A DNA stretch of 48,416 bases from Chromatiales bacterium (GTDB taxonomy: Bacteria; Pseudomonadota; Gammaproteobacteria; UBA6429; Thiohalophilaceae). This document shows positions 31,868 to 41,578 of this stretch, piece by piece. Both the position numbers and the translations under genes were made by a program. The notes beneath the pieces are model-generated. The model worked only from the letters and a program-made list of their open reading frames with translations. It had not been told where the DNA came from and searched no databases. The DNA lies in contig JALVOC010000025.1 of assembly GCA_027032075.1 (NCBI GenBank), positions 1 to 48,416 on the forward strand. Direction: 5' to 3'. Position 1 is the first letter of the stretch, and the number at the start of each line of letters is the position of its first letter.

Positions 31868-32002
31868 TGAAAAACAGTGGCGAGGGACGAGGGACGAGTG
31901 GCGAGGGAAAAGTGCCAGGCTCGATGTCGTCCGGGAGGCGAAATATACGCCATTTCCCCCTGCGCTGGCAAGCCAAATCCTCGGCCCTCGCCACTCGTCC
32001 CT

Positions 32003-32050
32003 CCACGCAATGAAAAAGGGGGGCCTATCGGCCCCTTTTTCGTTGCGTGG
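32003..32050. terminator. Terminator-like hairpin of a tRNA remnant
   Basis: Arms 32003-32021 and 32032-32050 form 19 pairs with one G-T wobble; the A5G4/C4T5 part is typical of an intrinsic terminator. It lies directly 3' of the tRNA-Ser-like fragment on the leftward strand. Confidence 0.6.
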
Positions 32051-32051
32051 T

Positions 32052-32068
32052 TGGCGGAGAGAGGGATT
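32052..32068 (-). pseudogene. tRNA-Ser 3'-end remnant
   Basis: The leftward strand contains CTCTCTCCGCCA preceded by AATCC, matching the acceptor strand, discriminator and CCA of tRNA-Ser(GCT) at 32219, but the T-arm and the rest are missing. It is followed by its own hairpin, mirroring the intact tRNA-Ser/terminator pair. Confidence 0.65.
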
Positions 32069-32177
32069 ATTCGGCCCTTTGGGGCCAGCGTCGCTGCGCT
32101 CCGCTGTTCTTCGCGGCTGCGCCGCTCATCGAACCTGCCATTTTGAATCATCGAGGCTTCGAATCCCGGCTCAACAA

Positions 32178-32218
32178 GCCATTGAAAAAGGCCCCACAAG
32201 GGGGCCTTTTTCAATGGC
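32178..32218 (-). terminator. Intrinsic terminator after tRNA-Ser
   Basis: GCCATTGAAAAAGGCCCC (32178-32195) and its perfect 18-bp complement (32201-32218) flank a 5-base loop. The stem begins next to the CCA of tRNA-Ser and contains an A/T-rich run, so it should stop leftward transcripts. Confidence 0.85.
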
Positions 32219-32311
32219 TGGCGGAGAGAGAGGGATTCGAACCCTCGATGGAGCTATTAACCCCATACTCCCTTAGCAGGGGAGCGCCTTCAGCCTCTCG
32301 GCCATCTCTCC
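32219..32311 (-). tRNA. tRNA-Ser(GCT)
   Basis: 93 nt on the leftward strand: acceptor GGAGAGA/TCTCTCC, anticodon stem CTCCC/GGGAG with loop CTGCTAA (anticodon GCT), a long variable arm, T-arm GAGGG-TTCGAAT-CCCTC, discriminator G and encoded CCA. Confidence 0.95.
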
Positions 32312-32361
32312 GGTTTTTATGCGCGAAAGGATACTAGGGCCGAAAGCCGAGGTAAAGAGGA

Positions 32362-32553
32362 TCATTCCGTGGATTCAGAATTTTGTGCTTTTTCCTGCTT
32401 GATGCGTTCGTAAATTTCCTCACGATGCACAGAAACATCTCGTGGCGCATTGATACCAATACGTACTTGATTCCCTTTTACGCCAAGGACCGTCACCGAA
32501 ACATCATCACCTATCATGAGCGTTTCACCCACTCGACGTGTCAAAATCAACAT
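32362..32553 (-). CDS. csrA: Carbon storage regulator CsrA
   Basis: 63 aa, canonical: [20 protein letters not shown] with L4, and [10 protein letters not shown] with R44, the key RNA-binding residues. It binds GGA motifs in mRNA leaders as a dimer and regulates carbon flow, motility and biofilm, a natural partner for the c-di-GMP protein further right. AGGAG lies 9 nt upstream. Its position after lysC and before tRNA-Ser is conserved in gammaproteobacteria. Confidence 0.97.
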   Translation of the reverse strand: MLILTRRVGETLMIGDDVSVTVLGVKGNQVRIGINAPRDVSVHREEIYERIKQEKAQNSESTE

Positions 32554-32702
32554 AGATTAAATACTCCTAAACTGTTAACAATTTTCCTGCACGATGCGTT
32601 CCATGCCTAACCTACTCTAGCGAGCACGCTCCTATGATATATCGACAGGTTACAATTGAACTTTATATACAAAAAACCTGATTTTCTGTCTTTCTTTCTG
32701 CC

Positions 32703-33929
32703 TCAGGCAGCTGACGCCTGATCCAGATTAAAAGCATCATGCAGGGTACGAACCCCGAGTTCCAAATACTTCTCATCAACCACAACAGAAATTTTAATTT
32801 CCGAAGTGGATATCATCCTTATATTGATGCCTTCTTTTGCCAGTGCTTTGAACATGGTACTGGCAATGCCGGCATGGGAACGCATTCCCACACCGACCAG
32901 GGAAATCTTGACAATGGCATTGTCCCCTGTTACTTCACGTGCACCTAATGTTTTGGCAGTGTTTTGCAAAACCGACATTGCCTTTTCATAGTCGCTACGG
33001 TTAACCGTAAAAGTAAAATCCGTGGTGCCATCATCACCCACGTTCTGGATGATCATATCCACCTCGATATTCGCTTCGCCGATCGGCCCCAGTATCTGAT
33101 ACGCGACACCTGGCTGATCCGGCACCCCCAAAATGGTCAGTTTGGCTTCATCACGGTTAAAGGCAATACCTGAAATAACCGGTCTTTCCATACTTTCATC
33201 CTCAAACGTGATCAGTGTGCCTGGCCCCTCTTCGAATGAGGACAGTACCCGCAGATTGACATTATATTTGCCTGCAAACTCCACTGCACGAATTTGCAAC
33301 ACCTTGGAACCCAGGCTGGCCATCTCCAGCATCTCCTCGAAGGTGATGCAATCGAGACGGCGGGCATGGGGTACCACCCGTGGATCGGTGGTATAGACAC
33401 CATCCACATCCGTATAAATCTGGCATTCATCGGCCTTGAGGGCCGCGGCCAGGGCAACCGCAGTCGTATCGGATCCACCACGTCCAAGGGTGGTGATGTT
33501 ACCGTGCTCGTCCCGCCCCTGGAAGCCGGCCACCACCACGATACACCCCTGCTCGAGATCCGCCCGCATGCGGGATTCATCGATGTCCAGAATGCGGGCC
33601 TTTGTATGGGCGCTGTCGGTCAGAATATGCACCTGCGAACCCGTATAAGAACGCGCCGCATAACCACGCTTGTTCAGCGCCATGCTCAACAACGCAATGG
33701 TAACCTGTTCACCGGTCGAAACAAGCACATCATACTCTCTCGGTTCCGGCCGATCTGAAATCCTGCTCGCCATTTCAATCAGGCGGTTGGTTTCACCACT
33801 CATGGCGGAAACCACAACGACGATACTGTGTCCTGCCTTGCGGGCCGCGATCAGTTTTTCCGCCACTTGCTCGATTTTCTCGATACTCCCGACGGAAGTA
33901 CCACCATACTTTTGAACGATCAGCGACAT
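32703..33929 (-). CDS. lysC: Aspartokinase
   Basis: 408 aa from the ATG at 33929 (a TTG 9 nt upstream also opens the frame; the SD is weak). KYGGTSVG at the N-terminus, FQGRDEHGNITTLGRGGSDTTAVALAAAL for aspartate/ATP binding, TDVDGVYTTDPR, then two ACT domains (about 265-408), with ISTSEIKISVVVDEKYLELGVRTLHDAF. It makes aspartyl phosphate for Lys/Thr/Met synthesis and is probably inhibited by lysine and threonine. It is monofunctional. The gap to alaS is 98 bp, too short for a lysine riboswitch. Confidence 0.97.
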   Translation of the reverse strand: MSLIVQKYGGTSVGSIEKIEQVAEKLIAARKAGHSIVVVVSAMSGETNRLIEMASRISDRPEPREYDVLVSTGEQVTIALLSMALNKRGYAARSYTGSQVHILTDSAHTKARILDIDESRMRADLEQGCIVVVAGFQGRDEHGNITTLGRGGSDTTAVALAAALKADECQIYTDVDGVYTTDPRVVPHARRLDCITFEEMLEMASLGSKVLQIRAVEFAGKYNVNLRVLSSFEEGPGTLITFEDESMERPVISGIAFNRDEAKLTILGVPDQPGVAYQILGPIGEANIEVDMIIQNVGDDGTTDFTFTVNRSDYEKAMSVLQNTAKTLGAREVTGDNAIVKISLVGVGMRSHAGIASTMFKALAKEGINIRMISTSEIKISVVVDEKYLELGVRTLHDAFNLDQASAA

Positions 33930-34027
33930 ACCCAACAAATACTTGGCACAAAAGGTGTTAATTAAACACTACTTTTTATCATAAGAAAAGCGCCTGTGAT
34001 CCCCGCCTGGTTAAGTTTTAACCTAAT

Positions 34028-36643
34028 TTAACCTTTGAGCTTCTCTTTCACCCATTCCGCCACGCTTTTCAATGCCGCCGGCAAGGCTTCGGGACAATTT
34101 CCTCCCGCCTGCGCCATATCCGGCCGCCCCCCGCCACGGCCACCTACTTGCTGGGCCACCACATTTACCAGTTCGCCTGCCTTGATGCGTTTTGTCTGAT
34201 CCTTGCTCACTCCGGCGACCAAACTGATTTTGCCGTCCTGGACCGCGGCCAGAACAACCGCTGCCGTCCCCAATTTGTCCTTGAGTTTGTCCACCATCTC
34301 CCGCAGACTTTTTGGATCTGCACCTTCCACCTTGGCTGCCAGCACTTTTACTCCCTCGATTTCCTGTGCCTGGGCAGCGAGCTCATCACCCTGGGAGCTT
34401 GCCAGTTTGGCCTTCAAGCGCTCGACTTCTTTTTCCAGGCTGCGGGCACGGTGCAGCAACTGCTCGACCCGCTCCTCGATCCCATCCCGATCCACCTTCA
34501 GCAATACGCCAAGGTGCTGCAATTGGGACTCACCCTGGGCAATCCAGTCCAGCGCAGCCTGGCCGGTCACCGCCTCAATGCGCCGGATTCCGGCTGCAAT
34601 CCCGGTTTCGGCAGTGATTTTGAACAAGCCGATGTCACCCGTTCGGGATACGTGGGTACCCCCACAGAGTTCCACCGAAAAATCCCCCATCCGCAGTACC
34701 CGCACATTTTCTCCGTATTTTTCACCAAAAAGCGCCATCGCGCCACTGGAAATGGCCTCCTGATGAGACATAATCCGGGTTTCGACCTTCAGATTATGAC
34801 GGATCTCGGCATTGACCAGGGATTCGATTTGCGCCAATTGCTTGTCTGTCAGCGGTTCAAAATGGGAAAAATCGAATCGCAACCGATCCGCTTCCACCAG
34901 CGAACCCTTCTGGGTGACATGCTCACCCAGGATCTTTCTGAGTGCGGCATGCAGCAGATGGGTGGCGGAATGGTTCTGCGCAATCTCCCGGCGGCGGTCG
35001 GCATCGACGATCGCTGTCACCTGATCCCCGGTTTTTAACACTCCGACGGTCACCTCTCCAAGGTGAACAAAGACGGCACCCCCCTCTTTTTTGGTGTCCT
35101 GCACACGAAACCGCCCGGCCGCACCAATCAGACTGCCGGTATCGCCCACCTGGCCGCCCGATTCGGCATAAAACGGCGTGCGATCGAGGACCAACATACC
35201 ACGCTGCCCGGCCTGCAATTGATCTACCGCCTGCCCTTCGAGGTAGAGCGCAGTGATGGTCGCGGTGTCTTGCAGATGCTCGTAACCGGAAAATTCGGTT
35301 TCACCTTCCAGCGTCAACCCTTCGCCATAATCGGCCTCGAACGTGCTCGCCGCGCGGGCACGCGCGCGTTGTGCCTCCATTGCCTTCTCAAAACCGGCCA
35401 TGTCGAGCGTCAGATTCCGCTCGCGGGCGATGTCGTTGGTCAGATCGGCGGGGAAGCCGTAGGTATCGTAGAGTTTGAAAATGGTCTCGCCGGGAATGGT
35501 CTTGCCGCGCATTCCGGCAATCGCCTGTTCGAGGATCTGCATGCCCTGATCCAGGGTTTCGGCAAAACGCTCCTCCTCCTGGCGCAACACCCGCTCCACC
35601 ATCTGCTGCGCCTGCGGCAATTCAGGATAGGCCTCCCCCATCTCCTTCGCCAGCGGGGCGACCAGTTTGTAGAAAAAGGGTTCGCGCATGCCAAGCTTGT
35701 GGCCATGACGGATTGCTCTGCGGATAATGCGCCGCAGGACATAACCCCGTCCTTCATTGGAAGGCATGACACCGTCCACGATCAAAAAGGCACAGGAGCG
35801 GATGTGATCGGCGATCACTTTGAGGGAATTGTTGCCCGTCTCACTGCTGCCGGTGACCTCCGCCACCGCCTTGATGAGATTGACGAACAAATCGATTTCA
35901 TAATTACTGTGCACGCCCTGCATCACTGCCGCCAGGCGTTCCAGCCCCATGCCGGTATCCACGGAAGGTTTGGGGAGGGGGTGCAGCGTTCCTGCCTTGT
36001 CCCGGTCATACTGCATGAAGACCAGGTTCCAGATTTCGATATAGCGATCCCCCTCTTCATCAGGTGAACCGGGCGGTCCGCCGGCCACCTCCGGGCCGTG
36101 ATCATAGAAGATTTCCGAACAGGGTCCGCAGGGACCGGTATCCCCCATTGACCAGAAGTTGTCTTTCGCTCCGATGCGGGCAAACTGCGCGGGATTGACC
36201 TTGATCTCTTTCAGCCAGATATCCGCAGCTTCATCGTCTTCCTCAAATACGGTGACCCAGAGTTTCTCAGGCGGAATGGCCAGAACTTCGGTAAGAAAGT
36301 TCCAGGCAAAGCGGATTGCTTCCCGCTTGAAGTAATCGCCGAAGCTGAAGTTGCCCAGCATTTCAAAAAAGGTGTGGTGGCGGGCGGTATAACCCACGTT
36401 TTCCAGATCATTGTGCTTGCCCCCGGCACGCACACAACGCTGGGAACTGGCTGCCCGGGTATAGGGGCGTTTTTCCTTACCCAGAAACACCTCCTTGAAC
36501 TGCACCATGCCGGCATTGGTGAACAGCAAGGTGGGATCATTGGCGGGCACCAGCGAACTCGACGGTACAATCTCGTGCCCCTGCTCCCTGAAGTAGTTCA
36601 GAAATGCGGAGCGCAATTCAGCACTGGTGATTACGTTGCTCAT
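34028..36643 (-). CDS. alaS: Alanyl-tRNA synthetase
   Basis: 871 aa, full length. N-terminal aminoacylation domain ([51 protein letters not shown]). Editing domain with [13 protein letters not shown] and [16 protein letters not shown], the zinc-binding HxxxH and CxxxH. C-terminal coiled-coil and C-Ala domain ending in [15 protein letters not shown]. It charges tRNA-Ala and clears Ser/Gly errors. The order recA-recX-alaS-lysC-csrA is a standard gammaproteobacterial block. Confidence 0.98.
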   Translation of the reverse strand: MSNVITSAELRSAFLNYFREQGHEIVPSSSLVPANDPTLLFTNAGMVQFKEVFLGKEKRPYTRAASSQRCVRAGGKHNDLENVGYTARHHTFFEMLGNFSFGDYFKREAIRFAWNFLTEVLAIPPEKLWVTVFEEDDEAADIWLKEIKVNPAQFARIGAKDNFWSMGDTGPCGPCSEIFYDHGPEVAGGPPGSPDEEGDRYIEIWNLVFMQYDRDKAGTLHPLPKPSVDTGMGLERLAAVMQGVHSNYEIDLFVNLIKAVAEVTGSSETGNNSLKVIADHIRSCAFLIVDGVMPSNEGRGYVLRRIIRRAIRHGHKLGMREPFFYKLVAPLAKEMGEAYPELPQAQQMVERVLRQEEERFAETLDQGMQILEQAIAGMRGKTIPGETIFKLYDTYGFPADLTNDIARERNLTLDMAGFEKAMEAQRARARAASTFEADYGEGLTLEGETEFSGYEHLQDTATITALYLEGQAVDQLQAGQRGMLVLDRTPFYAESGGQVGDTGSLIGAAGRFRVQDTKKEGGAVFVHLGEVTVGVLKTGDQVTAIVDADRRREIAQNHSATHLLHAALRKILGEHVTQKGSLVEADRLRFDFSHFEPLTDKQLAQIESLVNAEIRHNLKVETRIMSHQEAISSGAMALFGEKYGENVRVLRMGDFSVELCGGTHVSRTGDIGLFKITAETGIAAGIRRIEAVTGQAALDWIAQGESQLQHLGVLLKVDRDGIEERVEQLLHRARSLEKEVERLKAKLASSQGDELAAQAQEIEGVKVLAAKVEGADPKSLREMVDKLKDKLGTAAVVLAAVQDGKISLVAGVSKDQTKRIKAGELVNVVAQQVGGRGGGRPDMAQAGGNCPEALPAALKSVAEWVKEKLKG

Positions 36644-36772
36644 AAAATCCCGGTTAATTTCATAAGTTGGTTCTAGAAAGGGTCATGCAAAAGCCCGGTT
36701 CCTGGCGCAAACCGCCGGTTCCAACAGACGCATCTGTTGCCGTTCTGTTTAAAAATCTTTTCTGCTTTGTCG

Positions 36773-37222
36773 TTAATCAAAAACATCGTCATGCAATGCC
36801 CGCCGGGTCTGCTCGCTGGTAAAACCGCGATACTGCAGAAACCGCGCCTGGCGGGCCCGCTCCCTGTAATCCGCCGGGATCTGTGGTCCAAATTTTTTCC
36901 GGCGCACCTTCTCTGCCTGTTCCATCCAGACCGCGTCACGCTCGTCCAGATAATCCCGGATGAGGGCGTCCCGCACCCCGCGTTGCCGCAGTTCGGCGCG
37001 GATCTTCACCGGTCCTGACCCTCGTTGCATGCGAAAGTGGATGAACGATTCCACGAATCGTTCATCACTCAACAAACCATCCAGGGATAGGGTCTGCAGG
37101 GCTGATGCAATCTCATCATCCGCAAACCCCCGAGCCAGTAACTTGTTGCGTAACTCTTGGGTACTGTGCTCACGAACGGCCAGCAGGTTCATTGCGGTTT
37201 CCCGCGCAGACAGGCTCATCAT
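36773..37222 (-). CDS. recX: RecA modulator RecX
   Basis: 149 aa. The repeated helical units of the family are visible: ARETAMNLLAVREHSTQELRNKLLARGFADDEIASAL, LLSDERFVESFIHFRMQRGSGPVKIRAELRQRGV, and the C-terminal RARQARFLQYRGFTSEQTRRAL. RecX caps RecA filaments. It lies 26 bp downstream of recA and is probably co-transcribed. Confidence 0.95.
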   Translation of the reverse strand: MMSLSARETAMNLLAVREHSTQELRNKLLARGFADDEIASALQTLSLDGLLSDERFVESFIHFRMQRGSGPVKIRAELRQRGVRDALIRDYLDERDAVWMEQAEKVRRKKFGPQIPADYRERARQARFLQYRGFTSEQTRRALHDDVFD

Positions 37223-37248
37223 CCGCCGCCTTGGCGTTTAGCGCATGG

Positions 37249-38289
37249 TCAGGCTTCGACTTCCACGTCAGCCGGTGCTTCACCCGCTTCAGTATTGATC
37301 TGGGGCAGCAGCTTGGCCCGGATCTGTGCTTCGATATCAACAGCGATCGCGGGGTTTTCCTTCAGGAATTTGCGCACATTGTCCTTGCCCTGACCGATGC
37401 GGTCGCCATTATAGCTGTACCAGGCACCGGCTTTCTCCACGATGCCCTGTTTGACGCCAAGATCGATGATTTCACCCTCACGGGAAATACCTTCCCCGTA
37501 CAGCAGATCGAATTCCACCTGCTTGAACGGCGGTGCGACCTTGTTCTTCACCACCTTGACGCGGGTTTCGTTACCGACAACCTCGTCCCCCCGCTTAATG
37601 GCGCCAATACGGCGAATGTCCAGACGGACCGAGGCATAGAATTTGAGGGCATTCCCGCCGGTGGTGGTTTCCGGATTGCCGAACATCACACCGATCTTCA
37701 TGCGGATCTGGTTAATGAAAATCACCATGGTGTTGGAACGATTGATGTTTCCGGTGAGCTTGCGCAGCGCCTGCGACATCAGCCGTGCCTGCAGCCCGAC
37801 GTGGGTATCGCCCATGTCCCCTTCGATTTCCGCCTTGGGCGTCAAGGCCGCAACCGAATCGACCACGACAATATCAATGGCACCGGAACGCACCAGCATG
37901 TCGGTGATTTCCAGCGCCTGTTCACCGGTATCCGGCTGGGAAACCAGCAGCTCGTCAACATCCACCCCCAGCTTTTCAGCATAAACGGGATCCAGCGCAT
38001 GTTCGGCATCCACAAATGCGGCGGTACCGCCCAGCTTCTGGGCCTCGGCAATCACCTGCAGGGTCAGCGTGGTCTTGCCGGAAGACTCCGGCCCGTAGAT
38101 CTCCACCACGCGGCCACGGGGCAGACCACCCACCCCGAGGGCAATGTCCAGACCGAGTGAGCCAGTGGAAATGGCTTCCACTTCGCGCACCACGCTGGTA
38201 TCGCCCATGCGCATGACTGATCCCTTGCCAAACTGTTTTTCAATCTGACCCAGCGCCGCGCTGAGTGCTTTTTTCTTTGCGTCGTCCAT
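37249..38289 (-). CDS. recA: Recombinase RecA
   Basis: 346 aa. Walker [10 protein letters not shown] at 66-74, Walker B region [11 protein letters not shown]1/L2 loops ([54 protein letters not shown]), and an acidic C-terminal tail. It performs strand exchange and triggers SOS via LexA. The region upstream (38290-38547) has no perfect 16-bp SOS box; the closest is CTGT-N7-ACAG at 38351-38365. Confidence 0.98.
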   Translation of the reverse strand: MDDAKKKALSAALGQIEKQFGKGSVMRMGDTSVVREVEAISTGSLGLDIALGVGGLPRGRVVEIYGPESSGKTTLTLQVIAEAQKLGGTAAFVDAEHALDPVYAEKLGVDVDELLVSQPDTGEQALEITDMLVRSGAIDIVVVDSVAALTPKAEIEGDMGDTHVGLQARLMSQALRKLTGNINRSNTMVIFINQIRMKIGVMFGNPETTTGGNALKFYASVRLDIRRIGAIKRGDEVVGNETRVKVVKNKVAPPFKQVEFDLLYGEGISREGEIIDLGVKQGIVEKAGAWYSYNGDRIGQGKDNVRKFLKENPAIAVDIEAQIRAKLLPQINTEAGEAPADVEVEA

Positions 38290-38547
38290 AGTAGGTTTTC
38301 AACCCCCGTTGGTTTTGTCTGGCCTGCCCCCCCTCCATGGGGCAAACCCTGTACGCTCCACAGGCGCATTATTTCACAAGTGGCAAATTTGGCCTAGTGG
38401 TGGGGACCCCGACAATGAAAAATGCCTGCCTGATAGCCACAGGAAGCACCCCCTTTTTTTTCCTGAACAGGAAGCACCCCCCTTTTTTTCCTGAATCTGA
38501 ACCGCTCCCGGAAATGACCATGCAAAACGGGCGCGAAAAGAGAAAAA
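38290..38547. other. recA upstream region with a tandem repeat
   Basis: No gene is supported. It contains the recA leader, a CTGT-N7-ACAG element, and the two-copy 28-bp repeat at 38439-38494. It should hold the recA promoter on the leftward strand; no clear -35/-10 pair could be assigned by eye. Confidence 0.6.
38439..38494. repeat. Two tandem 28-bp units with C/T homopolymer
   Basis: Units 38439-38466 and 38467-38494 are the same except that one has C5T8 and the other C6T7. Each unit is bounded by CAGGAA and TTCCTG, a 6-bp inverted repeat, so each can form its own hairpin. The homopolymer difference suggests replication slippage. Confidence 0.9.
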
Positions 38548-39087
38548 TCAGCCCAGTTTCCAACGCTGAACCAGCGTGTACTGCGCCCCTTCGGGCAGGG
38601 TATCGGAACGCACCAGCACAAACTCGGACACCGCCCAGTGCAGCGGCGGCAGCGTCCGTTCGCGCGGCGGCCGCCGTACTTTGCGCAACAGTGTCATATG
38701 GGGGGCAAAATCCCGTTTTTCCGCTGGCAGGCCACACGCTGTGCAAACGGTTTCCAGTTGCTGCGCCAATGCCTGCATCGCAGCCGGAACCGCAGAGGGA
38801 CCGAGCCACAACACCTTTGGCTTTCCCCAATAACCCAGCGTATCCAGGGTGAAATCGAACGCCTCCCCCTTCACCCGGCCCGCCCCGTCAATCAGGCACT
38901 GTTGTGTTTCCGCCTCCACCGCGCCGACAAACCGCAAGGTCAAATGCAGCTGCGGCAGGGCCATGACCTTACCCCTGCCATCTTTTAATAAGTCGAGCGC
39001 ATGACGATGAATCCTGGCCGCCAATGCCGGTTCCGGCCACAGAGCAAAAAACAGCCGGCTGCGCCTTGTTTTTGCTGTCTGCTGCAT
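38548..39087 (-). CDS. thpR: RNA 2',3'-cyclic phosphodiesterase (2H family)
   Basis: 179 aa from the ATG at 39087. The two HxTx motifs of 2H phosphoesterases are present: HLTL (PQLHLTLRFVG) and HMTL (FAPHMTLLRKV), about 80 residues apart, and SRLFFALWPE at the N-terminus is family-typical. It opens 2',3'-cyclic phosphates and can ligate tRNA halves in vitro. It lies upstream of recA in the same direction. Confidence 0.93.
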   Translation of the reverse strand: MQQTAKTRRSRLFFALWPEPALAARIHRHALDLLKDGRGKVMALPQLHLTLRFVGAVEAETQQCLIDGAGRVKGEAFDFTLDTLGYWGKPKVLWLGPSAVPAAMQALAQQLETVCTACGLPAEKRDFAPHMTLLRKVRRPPRERTLPPLHWAVSEFVLVRSDTLPEGAQYTLVQRWKLG

Positions 39088-39134
39088 CACAAAGCGGATT
39101 GAATCAAATACCTGAAACAGGCACTATATGTCTG

Positions 39135-39440
39135 ATGCGTGCTTATCTTGCCCACTTTCTCATCCTGTTGTTGCTGCTCGGTAACCTTGGCTGGGCGGCG
39201 GATTATGACGGGATTTTTTTCTCATCTGATGAACAAAACACCACCCGGGCGACACAGCAAAACGATACTGCCGGCACCTTCAATACCGATCACTGCTATC
39301 ATGGCGCAGCGCACTACCTGGGCATTTTGTCAGATCAAACCCCTGTCACCAACCGCAAACCGTTGCGCTTTGTCATTGGCTTGTTCAATTCTGCCTACTT
39401 CAATATCCTGCAACCGCCCACGCCTCCACCCAACGCCTGA
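39135..39440 (+). CDS. Exported His/Cys-containing protein, likely metal-related
   Basis: 101 aa. A signal peptide (RAYLAHFLILLLLLGNLGWAA) is followed by a short mature part with TDHCYHGAAHYLGILS. This C/H cluster recurs in small periplasmic proteins beside metal efflux genes as far as I recall. It ends Pro-rich. It precedes the P-type ATPase in the same direction, with a 230-bp gap. A role in metal sensing or buffering is inferred. Confidence 0.68.
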   Translation: MRAYLAHFLILLLLLGNLGWAADYDGIFFSSDEQNTTRATQQNDTAGTFNTDHCYHGAAHYLGILSDQTPVTNRKPLRFVIGLFNSAYFNILQPPTPPPNA

Positions 39441-39673
39441 GTGTGGAATTATTATTGCTGGGTCATCCCCCACCCGGTGATGCACCAGTGCCATATGAAT
39501 CCTTCTGTGCAGTAAATCAAAACAGAGCACCGGCAAAACGAAGTCATTGCATAACCTCCGGGGTCAGGTGGAACACAAGGGAAATGAAAAAACCAATGCC
39601 TTCTCCACATTGTCCCCTGTCGTTATAAACTTCAACACGTACTCTGTACAGTCAACTTAGTGGGAAACTGAAT
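39441..39673. other. Upstream region of the metal ATPase
   Basis: A non-coding region that should carry the ATPase promoter. An imperfect dyad ACTCTGTACAGT lies about 30 bp before the start codon, which might be a metal-regulator site. No clear MerR-type 19-bp spacer was found. Confidence 0.3.
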
Positions 39674-41578
39674 ATGTCTTGTGGATGTGGAAACGACGAT
39701 TTTACCGGCCCCTGGTGGCGCTACCCTCCGCTGCGCAACGCGCTGCTTGCCGGCCTCATCGCCCTGCCGGCCTATGTGCTCGGCCATCTCGGCTATATCG
39801 AGAAAACACTGGAGCTCGTGCTCTACTGGATCGCCATTCCACTCGGTGCCTGGTACTGGGCACAGGAGGGTGTGGAAGAGCTGGTCAAGGAAAAGGAGAT
39901 CAGCATCTCGATGTTGATGATCGCGGCTACCGCAGGTTCCGGCATTCTCGGACTCTGGGAGGAAGCGGCAACCCTGGTGGTACTCTATGGTGCCGCCGAA
40001 GGCATAGAGGAATATACTTTCGCCCGTACCCGCACGGCGATCCGCGCCTTGCTGGATCTGGCCCCCAAAATGGCGCGGGTGTTGCGCAACGGCGAAGAGG
40101 TCACCGTCGCCGCGGAAAGCCTCAAACCCGGCGATCAGTTCATCGTACGGCCGGGCGAGGCGCTCGCCACAGACGGCATCATTGTCACTGGTCATTCGAG
40201 CCTGGACGAATCCCCGGTGACCGGCGAATCCATCCCCGTTGAAAAGGGACCGGGGATGCCGGTCTTTGCTGCCAGTATCAATGGCGAGGGTGCGCTTACT
40301 ATCGAAGCCACTGCAAGTTTCGACAACAACACTCTGTCCCGCATCATCCACCTGGTTGAAGAGGCGCAGGAACAAAAAGGCCGTGCCCAACAGTGGATGG
40401 AACGCTTTGGCCGCCGTTACAGCCCGGCAGTGCTGGCCACCTCCCTGTTGATGTTGCTGCTGCCCTGGTTGTTCGGTGGCGAGATGGCTTTCTGGTCTGA
40501 ACGGGCGGTGATCTTACTGGTTGCCGCGGCGCCCTGTGCCCTGGTGATCTCCCTGCCCATCGCCATGGCGGCCGGCATTGCCGGTGCCGGTAAACGCGGC
40601 ATTCTCATCAAGGGTGGTGCGCATCTGGAACACCTCGGCACCATCAAGATCATCGCCTTCGATAAAACCGGCACGCTCACCCATGGCAAGCCCAAAGTCA
40701 CCGATGTGATCGCGCTGGAGGAAAATGAAACGAGCTTGCTGGCACATGCTGCGGGACTGGAACAGCTCTCCGAACATCCCCTGGCACGTGCGATTGTGGA
40801 ATATGCGCGGGAAAAAGGGGTGGCACCGCTGGAGACGAACGCTTCCACCGCCTTGACCGGTGCCGGCACCCAGGCCGAGATCAATAACACGCTCTGGTAT
40901 CTGGGCAAACCCGATCTGTTCAGGGAAATGGGGCATTCTCTCCTGACGCTCGAGGACCGCCTGCACGAACTTCAAGGGGCTGGCAAAACCGTCATCCTGC
41001 TGGGCAACAAAAGCGGCATCAAAGGGATCATCGCCTTGCAGGACACGCTGCGCGACAATGTACGGGATGTGATCCAGAACCTCCATGCCCTCGGTATCCG
41101 CACGGTCATGCTCACCGGTGACAATATCCGCACCGCACAACGGGTGGCTGAAAAACTGGGCATCGATGACGTGCGCGCCGATCTCAAGCCGGATGAGAAG
41201 GTGGAAGCCGTGCAGGAATTGATGCGGGATGGGCCGGTGCTGATGGTAGGAGACGGCATCAACGATGCGCCGGCACTGGCGGAGGCAACCTGCGGGGTGG
41301 CGATGGGGGCGGCCGGCTCCGATGCGGCAATCGAGGCGGGCGACATCGCACTGATGGCCGACGATCTGGGCAAACTGGAAGAAGCCATGTACCTCGGCCG
41401 CAAAGCACGAAAGGTGAGTCAGCAGAATATTGTCTTTGCGCTGATCGTGCTGGCCATCCTCATCCCCGCCGGGGTGGGAGGCTTTATCAGCATTGCGATG
41501 GCAGTGCTGGCGCATGAAGCAAGTGAACTGCTGGCCGTCGCCAACGGCCTGCGTGCTGGCCGGTTAAACAGTACCTGA
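39674..41578 (+). CDS. P1B-type heavy metal ATPase with APC motif
   Basis: 634 aa. There is no N-terminal metal-binding domain, only CGCG at residues 3-6. TGES (183-186, actuator), phosphorylation motif DKTGT (D330), SEHPLARAIV (HP motif), MLTGDN and GDGINDAP are all intact. The intramembrane motif is APC (286-288) instead of CPC or SPC, and the last TM region has AHEASELLAVANGLR. It exports a metal ion; zinc, cadmium, cobalt or iron cannot be separated by eye. GGGA precedes the ATG. Confidence 0.9.
   Translation: MSCGCGNDDFTGPWWRYPPLRNALLAGLIALPAYVLGHLGYIEKTLELVLYWIAIPLGAWYWAQEGVEELVKEKEISISMLMIAATAGSGILGLWEEAATLVVLYGAAEGIEEYTFARTRTAIRALLDLAPKMARVLRNGEEVTVAAESLKPGDQFIVRPGEALATDGIIVTGHSSLDESPVTGESIPVEKGPGMPVFAASINGEGALTIEATASFDNNTLSRIIHLVEEAQEQKGRAQQWMERFGRRYSPAVLATSLLMLLLPWLFGGEMAFWSERAVILLVAAAPCALVISLPIAMAAGIAGAGKRGILIKGGAHLEHLGTIKIIAFDKTGTLTHGKPKVTDVIALEENETSLLAHAAGLEQLSEHPLARAIVEYAREKGVAPLETNASTALTGAGTQAEINNTLWYLGKPDLFREMGHSLLTLEDRLHELQGAGKTVILLGNKSGIKGIIALQDTLRDNVRDVIQNLHALGIRTVMLTGDNIRTAQRVAEKLGIDDVRADLKPDEKVEAVQELMRDGPVLMVGDGINDAPALAEATCGVAMGAAGSDAAIEAGDIALMADDLGKLEEAMYLGRKARKVSQQNIVFALIVLAILIPAGVGGFISIAMAVLAHEASELLAVANGLRAGRLNST

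Larger units (their letters stand above)
31868..32218. other. Non-coding region between two tRNAs with degenerate repeats
   Basis: No gene is supported here. It holds a 19-bp inverted repeat, GAGGGACGAGTGGCGAGGG at 31889-31907 and its complement at 31985-32003. It also holds a 19-bp hairpin at 32003-32050 and a fragment of a tRNA-Ser 3' end at 32052-32068. A perfect 18-bp hairpin terminator follows at 32178-32218. The arrangement reads as decayed tandem tRNA copies and repeat insertions. Confidence 0.75.

Noticed and set aside
33939-34027. Lysine riboswitch before lysC
   Set aside because: The gap is only about 90 bp, too short for the about 170-nt aptamer, and no matching core was seen.
35063-36067. 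Rightward ORF of 334 aa
   Set aside because: It lies fully antisense to alaS, which has all family motifs.
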